DNA of 64,000 nucleotides from Bacteroidales bacterium (GCA_022653735.1 JALCSU010000006.1:1-64000), one strand, 5' to 3'. Numbered from the stretch's first letter, positions 43,881 to 53,013 are shown. Notes: generated by a model not told the origin, from the letters alone. A program made the numbers and translations.

Positions 43881-45254
43881 CTATTCTGCCTTTGGTGTTT
43901 CTCTTTCCCTGATGGCTTCTTCCCACAGGCGGTCGAGGATGTTGGCCTGTTTGGCGGTGAGGAGCTGGCCGGAGTGTCCTTTGTTCCAGTTGAGTTCGGG
44001 AATAGCCTCCTGAAGCTTGGCTGTGGGGATGAAGGCGACGGAATCCGGCTCATTCAGTTCATAGATGTCCATATCCATGTAATAGACCTCGCGCCCCTTT
44101 CCGGACCAGTCGTCAGACTTGTAGGGATCGGATGTAAATACGCCACGCCACACGGCTCCGGTCTGGCCATCGCCGACGCGAATCATATAGAAGTGGTCGC
44201 CCTTCTTGGCTTTCTGCCACTCATAGACACTCCAGTCAAACTGGAAGCCTTGCGGACACTGGGAGTATGCCTCACGATAGTCGGCATATTTGAAGCTGGA
44301 GATGGCGGGATTCCATTTCAAAGTGAATGTGTTGACGTGGGAAAACTCCTGGCCTTCAAGAGTCTCAAATAGCGCATCCCACTCCTCTGCCGGCATGACC
44401 TTTATTGCGAACTGGCAAGCATCGACACGCTCATAATAAGGATTCCCCTCCATCTTTTCCATGAAGTACTTGGAATCGACAAGCTTGGTCTTGGACTCGT
44501 CGGTAGTCATCAAGGAGACCTTCTGGCTCACACCCACGAATGTGTCAGCCACATTGGCAAGGAAGCGGATAGTAAACTCCTCTCCGTCTGGCGTCTTGAC
44601 GTTGCCCAATCCGGAATCGGTGAAATCTTCCCACCACCACTGGACGCCGACGAAGTCGTGGAATGCCTGAGCGACAATCTCCTGGAGTTCCTCGATGGGA
44701 CACTCAGGATCTGCCGTGGGCAGCATCAGCTGATGACGAAGTCCCTGGACACCAATGACGCCACCTTCCACAAAGACGTGCTCGAGCAGCGCTACCATAT
44801 TTTGGGCACGATAGGCCATCATAGCCTCGATATTTCCCTGTACCAGGGCAATGGGATGCTCGGAGTTGTCGTTGAGATAGACAGCCGATTCAGGATAGAT
44901 CTTCTGCATTGCCTGCATCACGCAGAAGGCAAGCTGAACGTCTCCCCACGAGGCAAGCCAAGGCAACTCGATATGGGCGATGTCATCATCAAACAGATAG
45001 AACTGAAGGCCCTGGGCGGACTGCCCTTTAACCGCGAGTTCGTCGTGATTCTTGATGCCTTCCTCGGGATCGTAGGACGAGATAAGAAGGGTTCCGGGAT
45101 AGCTGGCTTCCTCCATCAGCGTGGGGACGCGTGACCAGATCTTGTCGAGTTCAATGCCGTTTATGCCGAATACGTGGAATACATCCTCTTCGTGCTCGAT
45201 TGGTGGTCTTTTCGGTTCGTCCATATCTGTGGCTTGTTTAGTGTTGCGTGACAT
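43881..45254 (-). CDS. Unknown 457-aa protein of the vWA/WYL/DUF262 cluster
   Basis: Soluble, acidic protein with no domain I can name with confidence. The N-terminal half is mixed alpha/beta (LQFYLFDDDIAHIELPWLASWGDVQLAFCVMQAM), the centre has aromatic-rich WWWEDFTDSGLG, and the C-terminal half has beta-rich YMIRVGDGQTGAVWRGVF. Start could instead be the Met of MDEPKRPP. It sits between a vWA gene and the WYL gene. Confidence 0.65.
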   Translation of the reverse strand: MSRNTKQATDMDEPKRPPIEHEEDVFHVFGINGIELDKIWSRVPTLMEEASYPGTLLISSYDPEEGIKNHDELAVKGQSAQGLQFYLFDDDIAHIELPWLASWGDVQLAFCVMQAMQKIYPESAVYLNDNSEHPIALVQGNIEAMMAYRAQNMVALLEHVFVEGGVIGVQGLRHQLMLPTADPECPIEELQEIVAQAFHDFVGVQWWWEDFTDSGLGNVKTPDGEEFTIRFLANVADTFVGVSQKVSLMTTDESKTKLVDSKYFMEKMEGNPYYERVDACQFAIKVMPAEEWDALFETLEGQEFSHVNTFTLKWNPAISSFKYADYREAYSQCPQGFQFDWSVYEWQKAKKGDHFYMIRVGDGQTGAVWRGVFTSDPYKSDDWSGKGREVYYMDMDIYELNEPDSVAFIPTAKLQEAIPELNWNKGHSGQLLTAKQANILDRLWEEAIRERETPKAE

Positions 45255-45297
45255 AAGATTACAAATTTAATGATTTTGTGCGAAATACGCTGCGGCA

Positions 45298-45996
45298 CTA
45301 CTTCTTATCCTTGTCGTAGTACTCCTCGGAGAACTGTTTACGCATCTTCTTGCGGTCGGCTACGGAGGCGCTGGCGCAGCAAGGTGCGGCCATCTTGTCG
45401 TAGTAGCGGGACTGGGCGTCATTTTCGTTAGCGAATACGTCGGCGGTACCCTTAGAGCTCTGTTCCCACAGGACGGTGTTGGTGATGGAGATTGTGGTGG
45501 CGATGTGGATGATGTCCTCCCCTGCTCCGATGAAGGAAAACATCCAGCCATCCTCTTTGCAGTTTTCGATAAGAGCCTTGACTGCAGGGCCAGTCCATTC
45601 CTTGGATGCGTTTTCCTCACCGTCTGTGATGATGGTCACCAGGACCGCTGCATCTTCAATCTTTTCAATGTCCTTCTTGAGCTGTTTGATGGTCTTGCCG
45701 ATGGCATCGAACAGCGGAGTGCAGCAGCAGGGGTCGTACTGCTTGAGGGTGAGTTTCTCGGCCTCGGCGATGGGCGTCTTGTCGTAGATCATGTCGATTC
45801 CGCAGCCACAGAATGCGGCGAGGGAGACGAAGTGCTCCTGGGTGTCCAGATGCTTGAGCTGGGCTGCCTTAATGGTGCCAAGCGTCTCGTTGTAGCCATT
45901 TACGGCCTCCTTGCGGATACATTCCATAGAACCAGATTTGTCGAGGATTACGAGGTTGTAAACCTGAGTCTTTGCGGGGGTGTTCGTCTTTTCCAT
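45298..45996 (-). CDS. von Willebrand factor A-domain protein
   Basis: The start is ATG 45996 (MEKTNTPAKTQVYNLVILDK). 232 residues, a single cytoplasmic vWA domain. The MIDAS metal site is D19-x-S21-x-S23 (DKSGSM), with Thr in TPLFDAIG and Asp in ITDGEENAS. vWA proteins mediate metal-dependent protein contacts. It leads the minus-strand cluster; the upstream region has a -7 box inside an inverted repeat. Confidence 0.88.
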   Translation of the reverse strand: MEKTNTPAKTQVYNLVILDKSGSMECIRKEAVNGYNETLGTIKAAQLKHLDTQEHFVSLAAFCGCGIDMIYDKTPIAEAEKLTLKQYDPCCCTPLFDAIGKTIKQLKKDIEKIEDAAVLVTIITDGEENASKEWTGPAVKALIENCKEDGWMFSFIGAGEDIIHIATTISITNTVLWEQSSKGTADVFANENDAQSRYYDKMAAPCCASASVADRKKMRKQFSEEYYDKDKK

Positions 45997-46029
45997 TGCT
46001 TTGCGAGTTTTAAAGGTTGTGTTATTTCT

Positions 46030-46058
46030 TGGGACAAAGTTAGAGGGGCGCTGTCCCA
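46030..46058. promoter_or_regulatory. Operator-like inverted repeat over the vWA cluster promoter
   Basis: TGGGACA (46030-46036) and TGTCCCA (46052-46058) flank TAACTTTG (minus strand, 46042-46035), a -7 match about 40 bp before the vWA start. It is a candidate site for the cluster's WYL protein. Confidence 0.45.
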
Positions 46059-46090
46059 TTTCGTGGTACAGGTCTAAAAAATGTCAATTA

Positions 46091-46122
46091 TTTGCCGTAG
46101 TTGGCAAAAGCTGTGACCTTTG
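46091..46122 (+). promoter_or_regulatory. Promoter and operator of the excisionase-like pair
   Basis: TTTGCC-GTAGTT-GGCAAA (46091-46108) is a perfect 6-bp inverted repeat that includes the -33 TTG; GACCTTTG (46115-46122) is a near match to the -7 box 20 bp on. Confidence 0.5.
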
Positions 46123-46139
46123 TAGAAAATCTTCTTGAT

Positions 46140-46502
46140 ATGAACGAATATACATTTGAGATGGTTCCGGGTCTGGTTGGCCGGATTGCGGAACTGCTGG
46201 AGAGCATCGACTCGAAGTTGGACAAGGTGAATGTCGCTCCGATTCCTACGGATGACACGCCGGAGTTGATGAATGTCAAGGATCTTGGCAGGTATCTGCC
46301 GTCGCATCCTGCTCCATCTACCGTGTACGGTTGGGTCAATGACAATACCATCCCCTACTACAAGCAGGGCAAGACATTGATGTTCAAGAAGTCGGAGATT
46401 GACAGGTGGCTGCTTCGCACCCGTGTGAAAGACAACACGGAGCTTATGGAGGAGGCGCAACGGTATTGCGCCACGCATCCCTTAGGCGGCAGAAGGAGGT
46501 AG
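46140..46502 (+). CDS. Excisionase-type HTH protein (element B, first)
   Basis: The start is ATG 46140 (MNEYTFEMVPGLVGRIAELL). 120 residues: a short coiled-coil helix (RIAELLESIDSKLDKV) then an excisionase-like winged HTH (LMNVKDLGRYLPSHPAPSTVYGWVNDNTIPYYKQGKTLMF). Same layout as 13941 in element A, but the primase genes that follow there are absent here. Confidence 0.78.
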   Translation: MNEYTFEMVPGLVGRIAELLESIDSKLDKVNVAPIPTDDTPELMNVKDLGRYLPSHPAPSTVYGWVNDNTIPYYKQGKTLMFKKSEIDRWLLRTRVKDNTELMEEAQRYCATHPLGGRRR

Positions 46503-46507
46503 CTGGT

Positions 46508-46855
46508 ATGGAGCAGATCAATGTGGCCATGATTCCGGCAGTTCTGGGGCGGATTGTCCAGGAGCTGGAGATCATAGACCGCTGGCTCACGCTAAAGACC
46601 GAGCCGGTCCTGAACGGCACCATCGGCCCGCAGGAGGATTGGATCGACATCTACGAACTCCGGCGAATGATTCCCGGTAACCCGAAGATTGAACTGGTCC
46701 GCAGCTGGCTGTATTTCCACGGTATACCCCACTACAAGTCTGGCCGGACGACCCTTTTCCGCCGCCAGGAGATTGAGGCCTGGATTGAGCGGTCGCAGAG
46801 GAATGGTCTTGGCGACTTCTGGACGAAGAAGAGGAAGTATAAGAACAATGAATGA
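46508..46855 (+). CDS. Excisionase-type HTH protein (element B, second)
   Basis: The start is ATG 46508 (MEQINVAMIPAVLGRIVQEL), 5 bp after the preceding stop. 115 residues, a diverged tandem paralogue of the upstream protein with IDIYELRRMIPGNPKIELVRSWLYFHGIPHYKSGRTTLF as the winged HTH. Possible recombination directionality factors or regulators left behind by a larger module. Confidence 0.78.
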   Translation: MEQINVAMIPAVLGRIVQELEIIDRWLTLKTEPVLNGTIGPQEDWIDIYELRRMIPGNPKIELVRSWLYFHGIPHYKSGRTTLFRRQEIEAWIERSQRNGLGDFWTKKRKYKNNE

Positions 46856-46904
46856 CAATCCTGTAATTTCCGTTGAAGTTGAATGGAGACTAACATGATA
46901 AATG

Positions 46905-48773
46905 TCATTGTTCCTCTGACGACTTGTCGTTGGTAATGCATTGTTCTATCTTAGAAGCAATACTAAGGATATTGTCCCTATCAACGAGTTTCAACGACTT
47001 GGATTTCTGCCTTAAAAATTGAACGAGTTTCTTCATCGTTTCTTTTTCTTCTAATGAAGAATGCAAATCTCTTTTATACGCTAAAAAATCGTTGTATAGT
47101 TCAACTTTAGCTGAATTACTTAACCCTGATATTCTATTTGCCGCAATTCTAAGATTTACTCCAGAAAAGATATTTGCATCATAGTCTTTGCGTCCTAAGA
47201 TTTCATGACGCCTATGAATAAGCCTTGTTACGTCGTCAAGGTTATGATCGCTTAATGACTCCCACACCTTTTTACAGATTTTCTCTCTATATTCGTTTTG
47301 GTAGCAATTAAGGCGATTGGAGCAGTAAGCCGTTAGCTCATTGAACTCAGGTAAACCACTTCCCGAATATGTTTTTCCATATGCTGAATCATAGGAAAAA
47401 TACACAGTAGCATCATATGGAGACGTAGCTTTCCCAATAATACTATCAATCGTCTTCTTACTATCTCTTAACAGCGTCTTCTTGTTGAGTCTGACAATCT
47501 TGGAATTATTTAACCTAAATAGGACACCAGCAGAATGAAGTAATGTAGGTATGTTATCAATACAACCTTCGGCAATATTTGTTCTTACGCTAAATACGTA
47601 TTGTTGAAGATCCTCATTCTCAAGGTTAGAATAGAACCAGAGCCTCTCCCAATCCTTTTGCGAAGCATTCTTGAAGAACATGTTTTTGGAAAGAATCTCG
47701 TCGAGGTTATCTATAAAACCTTCCGTTAGAAACTGACAAATAGCTGATACAGGAAAAGAATAATGAGAGGAGTAAATGCCATATTTTGACAGGCAGTCCG
47801 AATACTTGTCCTTTTTCGAGGAGTCATTTCGCTTATCTTCAAATAGCTTAAAGCTTTGATACTCTTTAATTCCAGTATTACCCGAGGACAACTCAAAAGA
47901 ACTGATTAAGAAATATGTGAGGACGTTTTTGATAAACTCCTGGAAAACGTCTTTATCCTTTTTGTACTTATCACCAATCAGTTCACAGAAGATTCCAAAA
48001 GACTGTAACGCGATTTTGAGCGAACGGAGATTCTGTAATCTTGATAAAGAAAAAATATCTTGGACCAAGTTGCTATTATTTGCGATAATAGCATTGTTAG
48101 TATCCTCAATAATACTCTTGACCGAATCGGACACTTCTAAATCAAACTTAAATGTCTGACCTACAAGTTTTTCCTTTATTTTGTAATACTTATTTGTTTC
48201 CCCCGATTTGAGAGCCAACTCTTCTTCATTAGCAATAAGAATGACCTTGCAATTGGAATGCTCAGTAAACTGGTTAAGAATACCGAATAATTGTTCATTG
48301 GGAATAAGGCATCTCTCCAAATCATCAAAGACTAGGATTCTGTTGCCAACAACTTTATCATTTTCAATGAATAGCTTGATAAAGGACTCCACGTCAATAG
48401 TCCCCGAAAGATCATCTGTCTGCCCATCCCCATTTAAGTCAATTATGCATTTGGAGACAGCCTTTATAGCCCCTCCGAAAACGAGTTTGAGAACGTTTGT
48501 CCCACGCGAATTCAAAATAGGATAGATCTGTTTCCAAATGGCATGATACAAACCAGAGATTGTTGATATCCCGTTGAGAGTAACGTAAATTGGCTTCAAC
48601 TGAATACTATTATCATCCCCCTTGGCCCTAGCGTTCCACGTGTCCATTAGTTGGGTTATGAAATATGTTTTTCCGCTACCCCATTTTCCAGCAATGAGGA
48701 TGGCATAATGGACATTCTTATCGCAAAGATATGCCTGGATGCTTTTCTGGATATTCTTTTTTATTTCATTCAT
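46905..48773 (-). CDS. KAP-family P-loop NTPase
   Basis: ATG 48773 (MNEIKKNIQKSIQAYL) is preferred to the TTG five codons upstream. 622 residues with Walker A LIAGKWGSGKTYFIT near residue 35 and Walker B NRILVFDDLERC near residue 160, typical of the KAP/predicted-phage-resistance NTPases. No membrane helices were seen, unlike many KAP proteins. It is a lone gene on the minus strand; the AT-rich upstream region has TAAATTTG (48858-48851) as a possible -7 box. Confidence 0.85.
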   Translation of the reverse strand: MNEIKKNIQKSIQAYLCDKNVHYAILIAGKWGSGKTYFITQLMDTWNARAKGDDNSIQLKPIYVTLNGISTISGLYHAIWKQIYPILNSRGTNVLKLVFGGAIKAVSKCIIDLNGDGQTDDLSGTIDVESFIKLFIENDKVVGNRILVFDDLERCLIPNEQLFGILNQFTEHSNCKVILIANEEELALKSGETNKYYKIKEKLVGQTFKFDLEVSDSVKSIIEDTNNAIIANNSNLVQDIFSLSRLQNLRSLKIALQSFGIFCELIGDKYKKDKDVFQEFIKNVLTYFLISSFELSSGNTGIKEYQSFKLFEDKRNDSSKKDKYSDCLSKYGIYSSHYSFPVSAICQFLTEGFIDNLDEILSKNMFFKNASQKDWERLWFYSNLENEDLQQYVFSVRTNIAEGCIDNIPTLLHSAGVLFRLNNSKIVRLNKKTLLRDSKKTIDSIIGKATSPYDATVYFSYDSAYGKTYSGSGLPEFNELTAYCSNRLNCYQNEYREKICKKVWESLSDHNLDDVTRLIHRRHEILGRKDYDANIFSGVNLRIAANRISGLSNSAKVELYNDFLAYKRDLHSSLEEKETMKKLVQFLRQKSKSLKLVDRDNILSIASKIEQCITNDKSSEEQ

Positions 48774-48957
48774 TTGAATAATAGTCAAACTTAATATGAT
48801 ACCATTTACACTGATAAATAAACTCCGTATTTCTTGCCATCAAGAATATACAAATTTAACGTTTTTTCTTCATTATCTTTTTGTACCCGTTTATAAACAA
48901 AAATATGTGATAATCGTACTATATACCAGTCTGTGAGGTAATCAGCGCGAATGCGGT

Positions 48958-48990
48958 GCTAACTATAGTATGTTGATAACTTTAGTTAGC
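48958..48990 (+). promoter_or_regulatory. C-protein operator, element B copy
   Basis: 33 bp with GCTAAC/GTTAGC ends around TATGTTGATAAC, one base different from the reverse complement of 21176-21208, and 40 bp before the controlled start codon. Confidence 0.75.
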
Positions 48991-49030
48991 ATAATTAACT
49001 TTACAATTTGAAGAAATCAACACTCTTTCA

Positions 49031-49258
49031 ATGGAAAAAGAGCCTATCCTTCTGATGTTCGGCAAGAACGTCCAGAAGATTCGTAAGATTCGGCATCTTT
49101 CACAAGAGCAACTCGCAGAGCTTGCTGGAGTTCATCGTACCTATATTGGAATGATTGAAAGAGCAGAGAAGAACATTACTCTTTGCAATATTGAAAGAAT
49201 TGCAAAAGGACTTAATGTGCCCATTATTGACCTACTATCCGACAAGATCAATGACTGA
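49031..49258 (+). CDS. C-protein-like XRE-family HTH regulator (element B)
   Basis: 75 residues, start MEKEPILLMFGKNVQKIRKI. Cro/C1-type HTH with recognition region AGVHRTYIGMIERAEKNIT shared exactly with the 20927 protein. It overlaps the next gene by 8 bp, so it should control its own and the endonuclease's synthesis, as controller proteins do to delay restriction until methylation is complete. Confidence 0.9.
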   Translation: MEKEPILLMFGKNVQKIRKIRHLSQEQLAELAGVHRTYIGMIERAEKNITLCNIERIAKGLNVPIIDLLSDKIND

Positions 49259-50360
49259 TTTTAAGATTCCGCCCCGTTCAGTTAAAAGCGTTAAGTCGCT
49301 TGATGACTTGCAGTTGATTCTTTCTCCATTAGTGGGAAGAGACTTCGTATTATCTGGCGCGCCACGTACTGATGGCTCTGAAATGCGCAAATTAATATGC
49401 AATACTCTAGACCAACATGACCCTGCGGAAGCCGCGCGGTCTGGAGAATATCAGATCATTCCACCAAGAGGGAAAGGGATACCTCGTATCCTTCGAGAGT
49501 TAATTGATACGTATGTAGTTACATCTGGCGACAATTATAATCTTCAGGTTTGGAATAGAATCCCAAATAGTAACTCAGTTCTTATTCAGTATGCTTCTGG
49601 GGAGGTTATACGCTGTAGTGATATTCGCATAGTATTGATCAAGGTTACAGACAATAAGATTCAGTCGATCATTATTACTACACCCAGTTTTATTGAGCAG
49701 GAGTTTGGCGTATTTGGGAAGCCTACCATCAAGCATCAATTAATGATTTCCGACAAGAAAAGATCAGACATTGTCAGCTCTGAGAATCATATCCTATCTG
49801 AAAAAGACAACTCCAAGCTCTCCTATAGATTGACAGATATCTATCAAGGGCATGATATGTCTTCGGGACTATTGCAAGAGCCGAAAGAGGAGTATCTATC
49901 TATTAAGTCTTTAACTCAGATTGTCGCATCAAAGTTGGTCGGAATCAAACTTGATACCGCCGATACCAAGACAAGAGGGCAACGTCTGGAAAGAATCACG
50001 ATGGAGTTATTAGGTTATAGTTATGAAGAAATGGAAGTCCTCCAAGGACAGTACCCGGATGTTCCTGACCAGCTTCTCGAGGTTAAACTTCAAGATTCAC
50101 CAACCGTTGATTTAGGAATGCATACTCCGGAAGTGGCAGAGCCTTTATCCGAGTATTCAGACATTACATCGCAAGATATTCGCTATCTCATTGCCCTTGC
50201 GAATAAAACTACAGGTGTGATTGAAGGTGTAGTATTAATGCCTGGAGCAAAACTGGGAGATTACTTTACCTTTGTCAGTGAGACAAGTTTTAAGTGCCAG
50301 AGATCAATACCCATGGACTTTTTCAACAAACAGTCAGGGTCATGTGTTATAAAGCAGTAA
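49251..50360 (+). CDS. Putative type II restriction endonuclease (PD-(D/E)XK)
   Basis: The start is ATG 49251 (MTDFKIPPRSVKSVKSLDD), overlapping the regulator stop; the ORF-track extension is a frame shadow. 369 residues. QYPDVPDQLLEVKLQDSPTVD near residue 268 gives the PD...ExK catalytic core. It is coupled to the C-protein gene and convergent with a gamma-class adenine methyltransferase whose 3' end it overlaps by 14 bp. Target sequence unknown. Confidence 0.8.
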   Translation: MTDFKIPPRSVKSVKSLDDLQLILSPLVGRDFVLSGAPRTDGSEMRKLICNTLDQHDPAEAARSGEYQIIPPRGKGIPRILRELIDTYVVTSGDNYNLQVWNRIPNSNSVLIQYASGEVIRCSDIRIVLIKVTDNKIQSIIITTPSFIEQEFGVFGKPTIKHQLMISDKKRSDIVSSENHILSEKDNSKLSYRLTDIYQGHDMSSGLLQEPKEEYLSIKSLTQIVASKLVGIKLDTADTKTRGQRLERITMELLGYSYEEMEVLQGQYPDVPDQLLEVKLQDSPTVDLGMHTPEVAEPLSEYSDITSQDIRYLIALANKTTGVIEGVVLMPGAKLGDYFTFVSETSFKCQRSIPMDFFNKQSGSCVIKQ

Positions 50361-52017
50361 CCCCAAATGCTTGATAAACATACTGGTTTATCTCTTTCTC
50401 AAGGACAGCTATCTGGTGTGGGTCAGAGATAGTGTTTATTTGTTTAACCAACGAGATAATCCTAATAGAGGCCGGATTATCTAAAGGTGGCATGGGGTAT
50501 TTAGCAATGTACTGTGTTAAATATCGACGTCTGCCAGAATATAGCTTATTGTTGAAACTCAAGTCGTGATAGCGTTCCATGAGAGGAGAGTTGGCAACTC
50601 CTTCAATTAGATATAGACGATTAAGCTCCTCGTCAGTCTGTGCAACTATCCAATAGCAATTACCATTGACTATTGCACCACTATCATCAAAACAAAAACG
50701 GGGAGATACACTTATATCCGGGAATACAATTTTGGGGTATTGCCATAGAGCCGGGTTTTGAGGGACCCACAACTCATACCAATTCCTTCCTGCTTCCATC
50801 AAATACTTTCGCGCAGTAAGCTGGGCATAATACTTTTTTAAATACTTATGTGCTTTGGGATACTTACTTATATCATAAACCGCTTTTTTGCCTGATTCAG
50901 AATAATGGGGGTAAAGTGCTTTTGAGCACTGCGAGTAATTGCAGCCCCAACGTACAATATTCTCTTGCGATATTAGAGTTCGCAACAAATCATCCTCAGG
51001 CATTGACGGCTCATCTTCCCACCTAGGATTCAGAAAGACATTATCAGCACAAGATTTAATACCGACTCTGACTTTAAAAACATCTCCGACGTAAAACCCT
51101 GTATTGCTACGAATAGTTTCCAGCCAAGTATCATCGCTATTACTTGTAATCGTCCAGGGCTCCTTGCCACTATTCTCAAAGCAAATCCTACCGGAATCAA
51201 CTCGATACATAGTGTTCCCAACTTGGTAAAGTCCACCATTGGATTCAGATAGTAAATCATAAATACTATTAGCGATAGTGGGCGATTCAGAGATTGACTC
51301 TGCGGCTTCGTATATCTTCGATGCTACGCAAGATGCCTGCGCCCTGTTATGTCTGCGTCTTCCTATAAAAATAGCCGGAAGAACAGCGGCGTCAAACAAT
51401 TTAGTGTCGCCGAGATCAATGATTTCAATAATCTCGAAATTATTCAGCAAAAAGGAACGAATACTGGCTCCACTTTTTGTGGAGAGGTATCTATTTGACG
51501 TGATGACACCAATAATTCCTCCTTCTTTCAATGCATAAGTCATGCATTTAAGAAAAGGAAAATATAAATCAATACGACCTGAAAGATTAAACTGCTGAGC
51601 AAGTTTTTGCGCTCTTTCTGCGCCTAAATTTTGGGTGCGTACATACGGCGGGTTCGCGATAATAATATCGGCTTTTACTGAATTGTTGTCAAATAAACCG
51701 TCTCGGTATTCTTCATAAAGGTCAAGAAAATCTTGATTATGTAGTTCGAATGATAACGTCCTATTTTTAATACAACTCTCGGCGATGCTTAGATACTCCC
51801 TGTCAGTATCATATCCAACAAGATGTGGAGAGTATTGTTTGAATGTAGAAAGGGCGGCTTGTAATAAAGATCCTGTTCCGCAGGCTGGATCGAGTATAAC
51901 TGGTTGAGATATATGCTCGCTACTATCGAAAATCCTTTGGGCCACAAACTGAGCAAGACCTTCAGGCGTGAAGGTTGCACCGGAATTCTTGATCTCAGTC
52001 TTCGTTCTCTTGTTCAT
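50347..52017 (-). CDS. Type II N6-adenine DNA methyltransferase (gamma class, Eco57I/TaqI-like)
   Basis: 556 residues. Motif X/I: GATFTPEGLAQFV and ILDPACGTGSLLQ near residue 45. Catalytic motif IV: IIIANPPYVRTQ near residue 122. The C-terminal half is a TaqI-type target-recognition region, including YELWVPQNPALWQYPKIVFPDI. It protects host DNA against the convergent endonuclease. Its own candidate -7 box is TAAATTTG (minus, 52044-52037), without a C-box, so methylation is independent of the controller. Confidence 0.92.
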   Translation of the reverse strand: MNKRTKTEIKNSGATFTPEGLAQFVAQRIFDSSEHISQPVILDPACGTGSLLQAALSTFKQYSPHLVGYDTDREYLSIAESCIKNRTLSFELHNQDFLDLYEEYRDGLFDNNSVKADIIIANPPYVRTQNLGAERAQKLAQQFNLSGRIDLYFPFLKCMTYALKEGGIIGVITSNRYLSTKSGASIRSFLLNNFEIIEIIDLGDTKLFDAAVLPAIFIGRRRHNRAQASCVASKIYEAAESISESPTIANSIYDLLSESNGGLYQVGNTMYRVDSGRICFENSGKEPWTITSNSDDTWLETIRSNTGFYVGDVFKVRVGIKSCADNVFLNPRWEDEPSMPEDDLLRTLISQENIVRWGCNYSQCSKALYPHYSESGKKAVYDISKYPKAHKYLKKYYAQLTARKYLMEAGRNWYELWVPQNPALWQYPKIVFPDISVSPRFCFDDSGAIVNGNCYWIVAQTDEELNRLYLIEGVANSPLMERYHDLSFNNKLYSGRRRYLTQYIAKYPMPPLDNPASIRIISLVKQINTISDPHQIAVLEKEINQYVYQAFGVTAL

Positions 52018-52115
52018 TTTCGAATACTTTACTATGCAAATTTACGAAATAAAAAAAAGGATAAAAAACCTAAACACGGTTTTTTTCTAACCCGGGTCTC
52101 AAACATATAAAAACT

Positions 52116-52143
52116 GTTACCCTCAACAAAAGCCGAGGGTAAC
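52116..52143 (-). terminator. Terminator of the lysis-gene remnant
   Basis: GTTACCCTC (52116-52124) pairs perfectly with GAGGGTAAC (52135-52143); on the minus strand TTTTTATATG follows. Confidence 0.65.
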
Positions 52144-52179
52144 ATATAGAGATTGAAATAGAAGTCTAAACCGACTGAA

Positions 52180-52611
52180 TTATGCCCGGCCTTCAACGTA
52201 GTTAATAATCCCTTCCACGTGCAGCGCAACAATGGACTTCTTCCCCTCCTCTGATTCGAGGAAGCTCAACGAGACCTCCGAGTCCATGAAGCCGTTCTCA
52301 GTGAGGACCGCAGCACAATAGGTGTGCTTCAGGATGTAGAATGGCTTTTCATAGTCTGGATCACCATCGCTGTAGTCGGTACGGAGCCGGTGGCCGGGAA
52401 GATGTCTCTGGGCGGCTTTGTACAGGCAAGTGGCCAACTTGTCGGACTCTGTGTGTCCGGGAAAAGTGTAAGCGCACCAGCCAGTGGCACTGTGCCACAT
52501 ACGCCCACTGCCGGCTGCATTGACGAGGATGCTGACGACGAAGGTGTCGTGGGGTTCGTGACCGTGGCGGATGGCTACACGGCTGATACGTCTGCAGCGT
52601 GCTGTCGCTGA
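52180..52611 (-). pseudogene. N-acetylmuramoyl-L-alanine amidase (Amidase_3) remnant
   Basis: The frame runs from just after a TAA at about 52612 without a start codon: ISRVAIRHGHEPHDTFVVSI, LVNAAGSGRMWHSATGWCAY, then PFYILKHTYCAAVLTENGFM and VALHVEGIINYVEG. This is the middle and C-terminal part of a zinc amidase that cleaves cell-wall peptide stems. The N-terminal zinc-binding His/Glu segment is missing, and a His usually present in the VSIHxNA motif reads Leu (VSILVNA). It follows a small holin-like gene, as in phage lysis cassettes. Confidence 0.75.
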
Positions 52612-52615
52612 TTAT

Positions 52616-52834
52616 TTACCTGGACCCCAAAATCCCATATATTCCAATGATTGCACCATAAAGAATCAATACTTCTCTTAGAATACTGATTGCTGAGCTT
52701 ATATATTCCCCTATGGGAGAGAGGAGATGGACTCTGGTACAAGCAATTAGAATTCCACAAATGAAAATAGCAATAGCTATGACTAATCGTAATTGACAGA
52801 TTGTTTTGTTCTCTTTATTGTTTTGTTTATTCAT
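52616..52834 (-). CDS. Small two-helix membrane protein, holin-like
   Basis: The start is ATG 52834 (MNKQNNKENKTICQLRLVIA). 72 residues with two hydrophobic helices (LRLVIAIAIFICGILIAC and SAISILREVLILYGAIIGIYG). It directly precedes the amidase remnant, suggesting a holin-amidase pair, but small membrane proteins are hard to assign. Confidence 0.5.
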   Translation of the reverse strand: MNKQNNKENKTICQLRLVIAIAIFICGILIACTRVHLLSPIGEYISSAISILREVLILYGAIIGIYGILGSR

Positions 52835-52980
52835 ATTCGTGCCAGCGCCGGGTTGTCCTAGCCTTTCTCGGCCCCCGGTCTGACTGGCTTTGTGAACTCC
52901 ATCGCATAAGGCGTACGTTTCATTCACATTGCAAAGTTCGCATGAGGGATTTTTGCCGCAAAAGGCCGCAGATAAAATAT

Positions 52981-53013
52981 TAACTCCTTGAAATCGTGTG
53001 TTTCAAGGAGTTA
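52981..53013 (-). terminator. Terminator of the 487-aa gene
   Basis: TAACTCCTTGAAA (52981-52993) pairs perfectly with TTTCAAGGAGTTA (53001-53013) around a 7-nt loop; on the minus strand ATATTTTATC follows. Confidence 0.65.
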
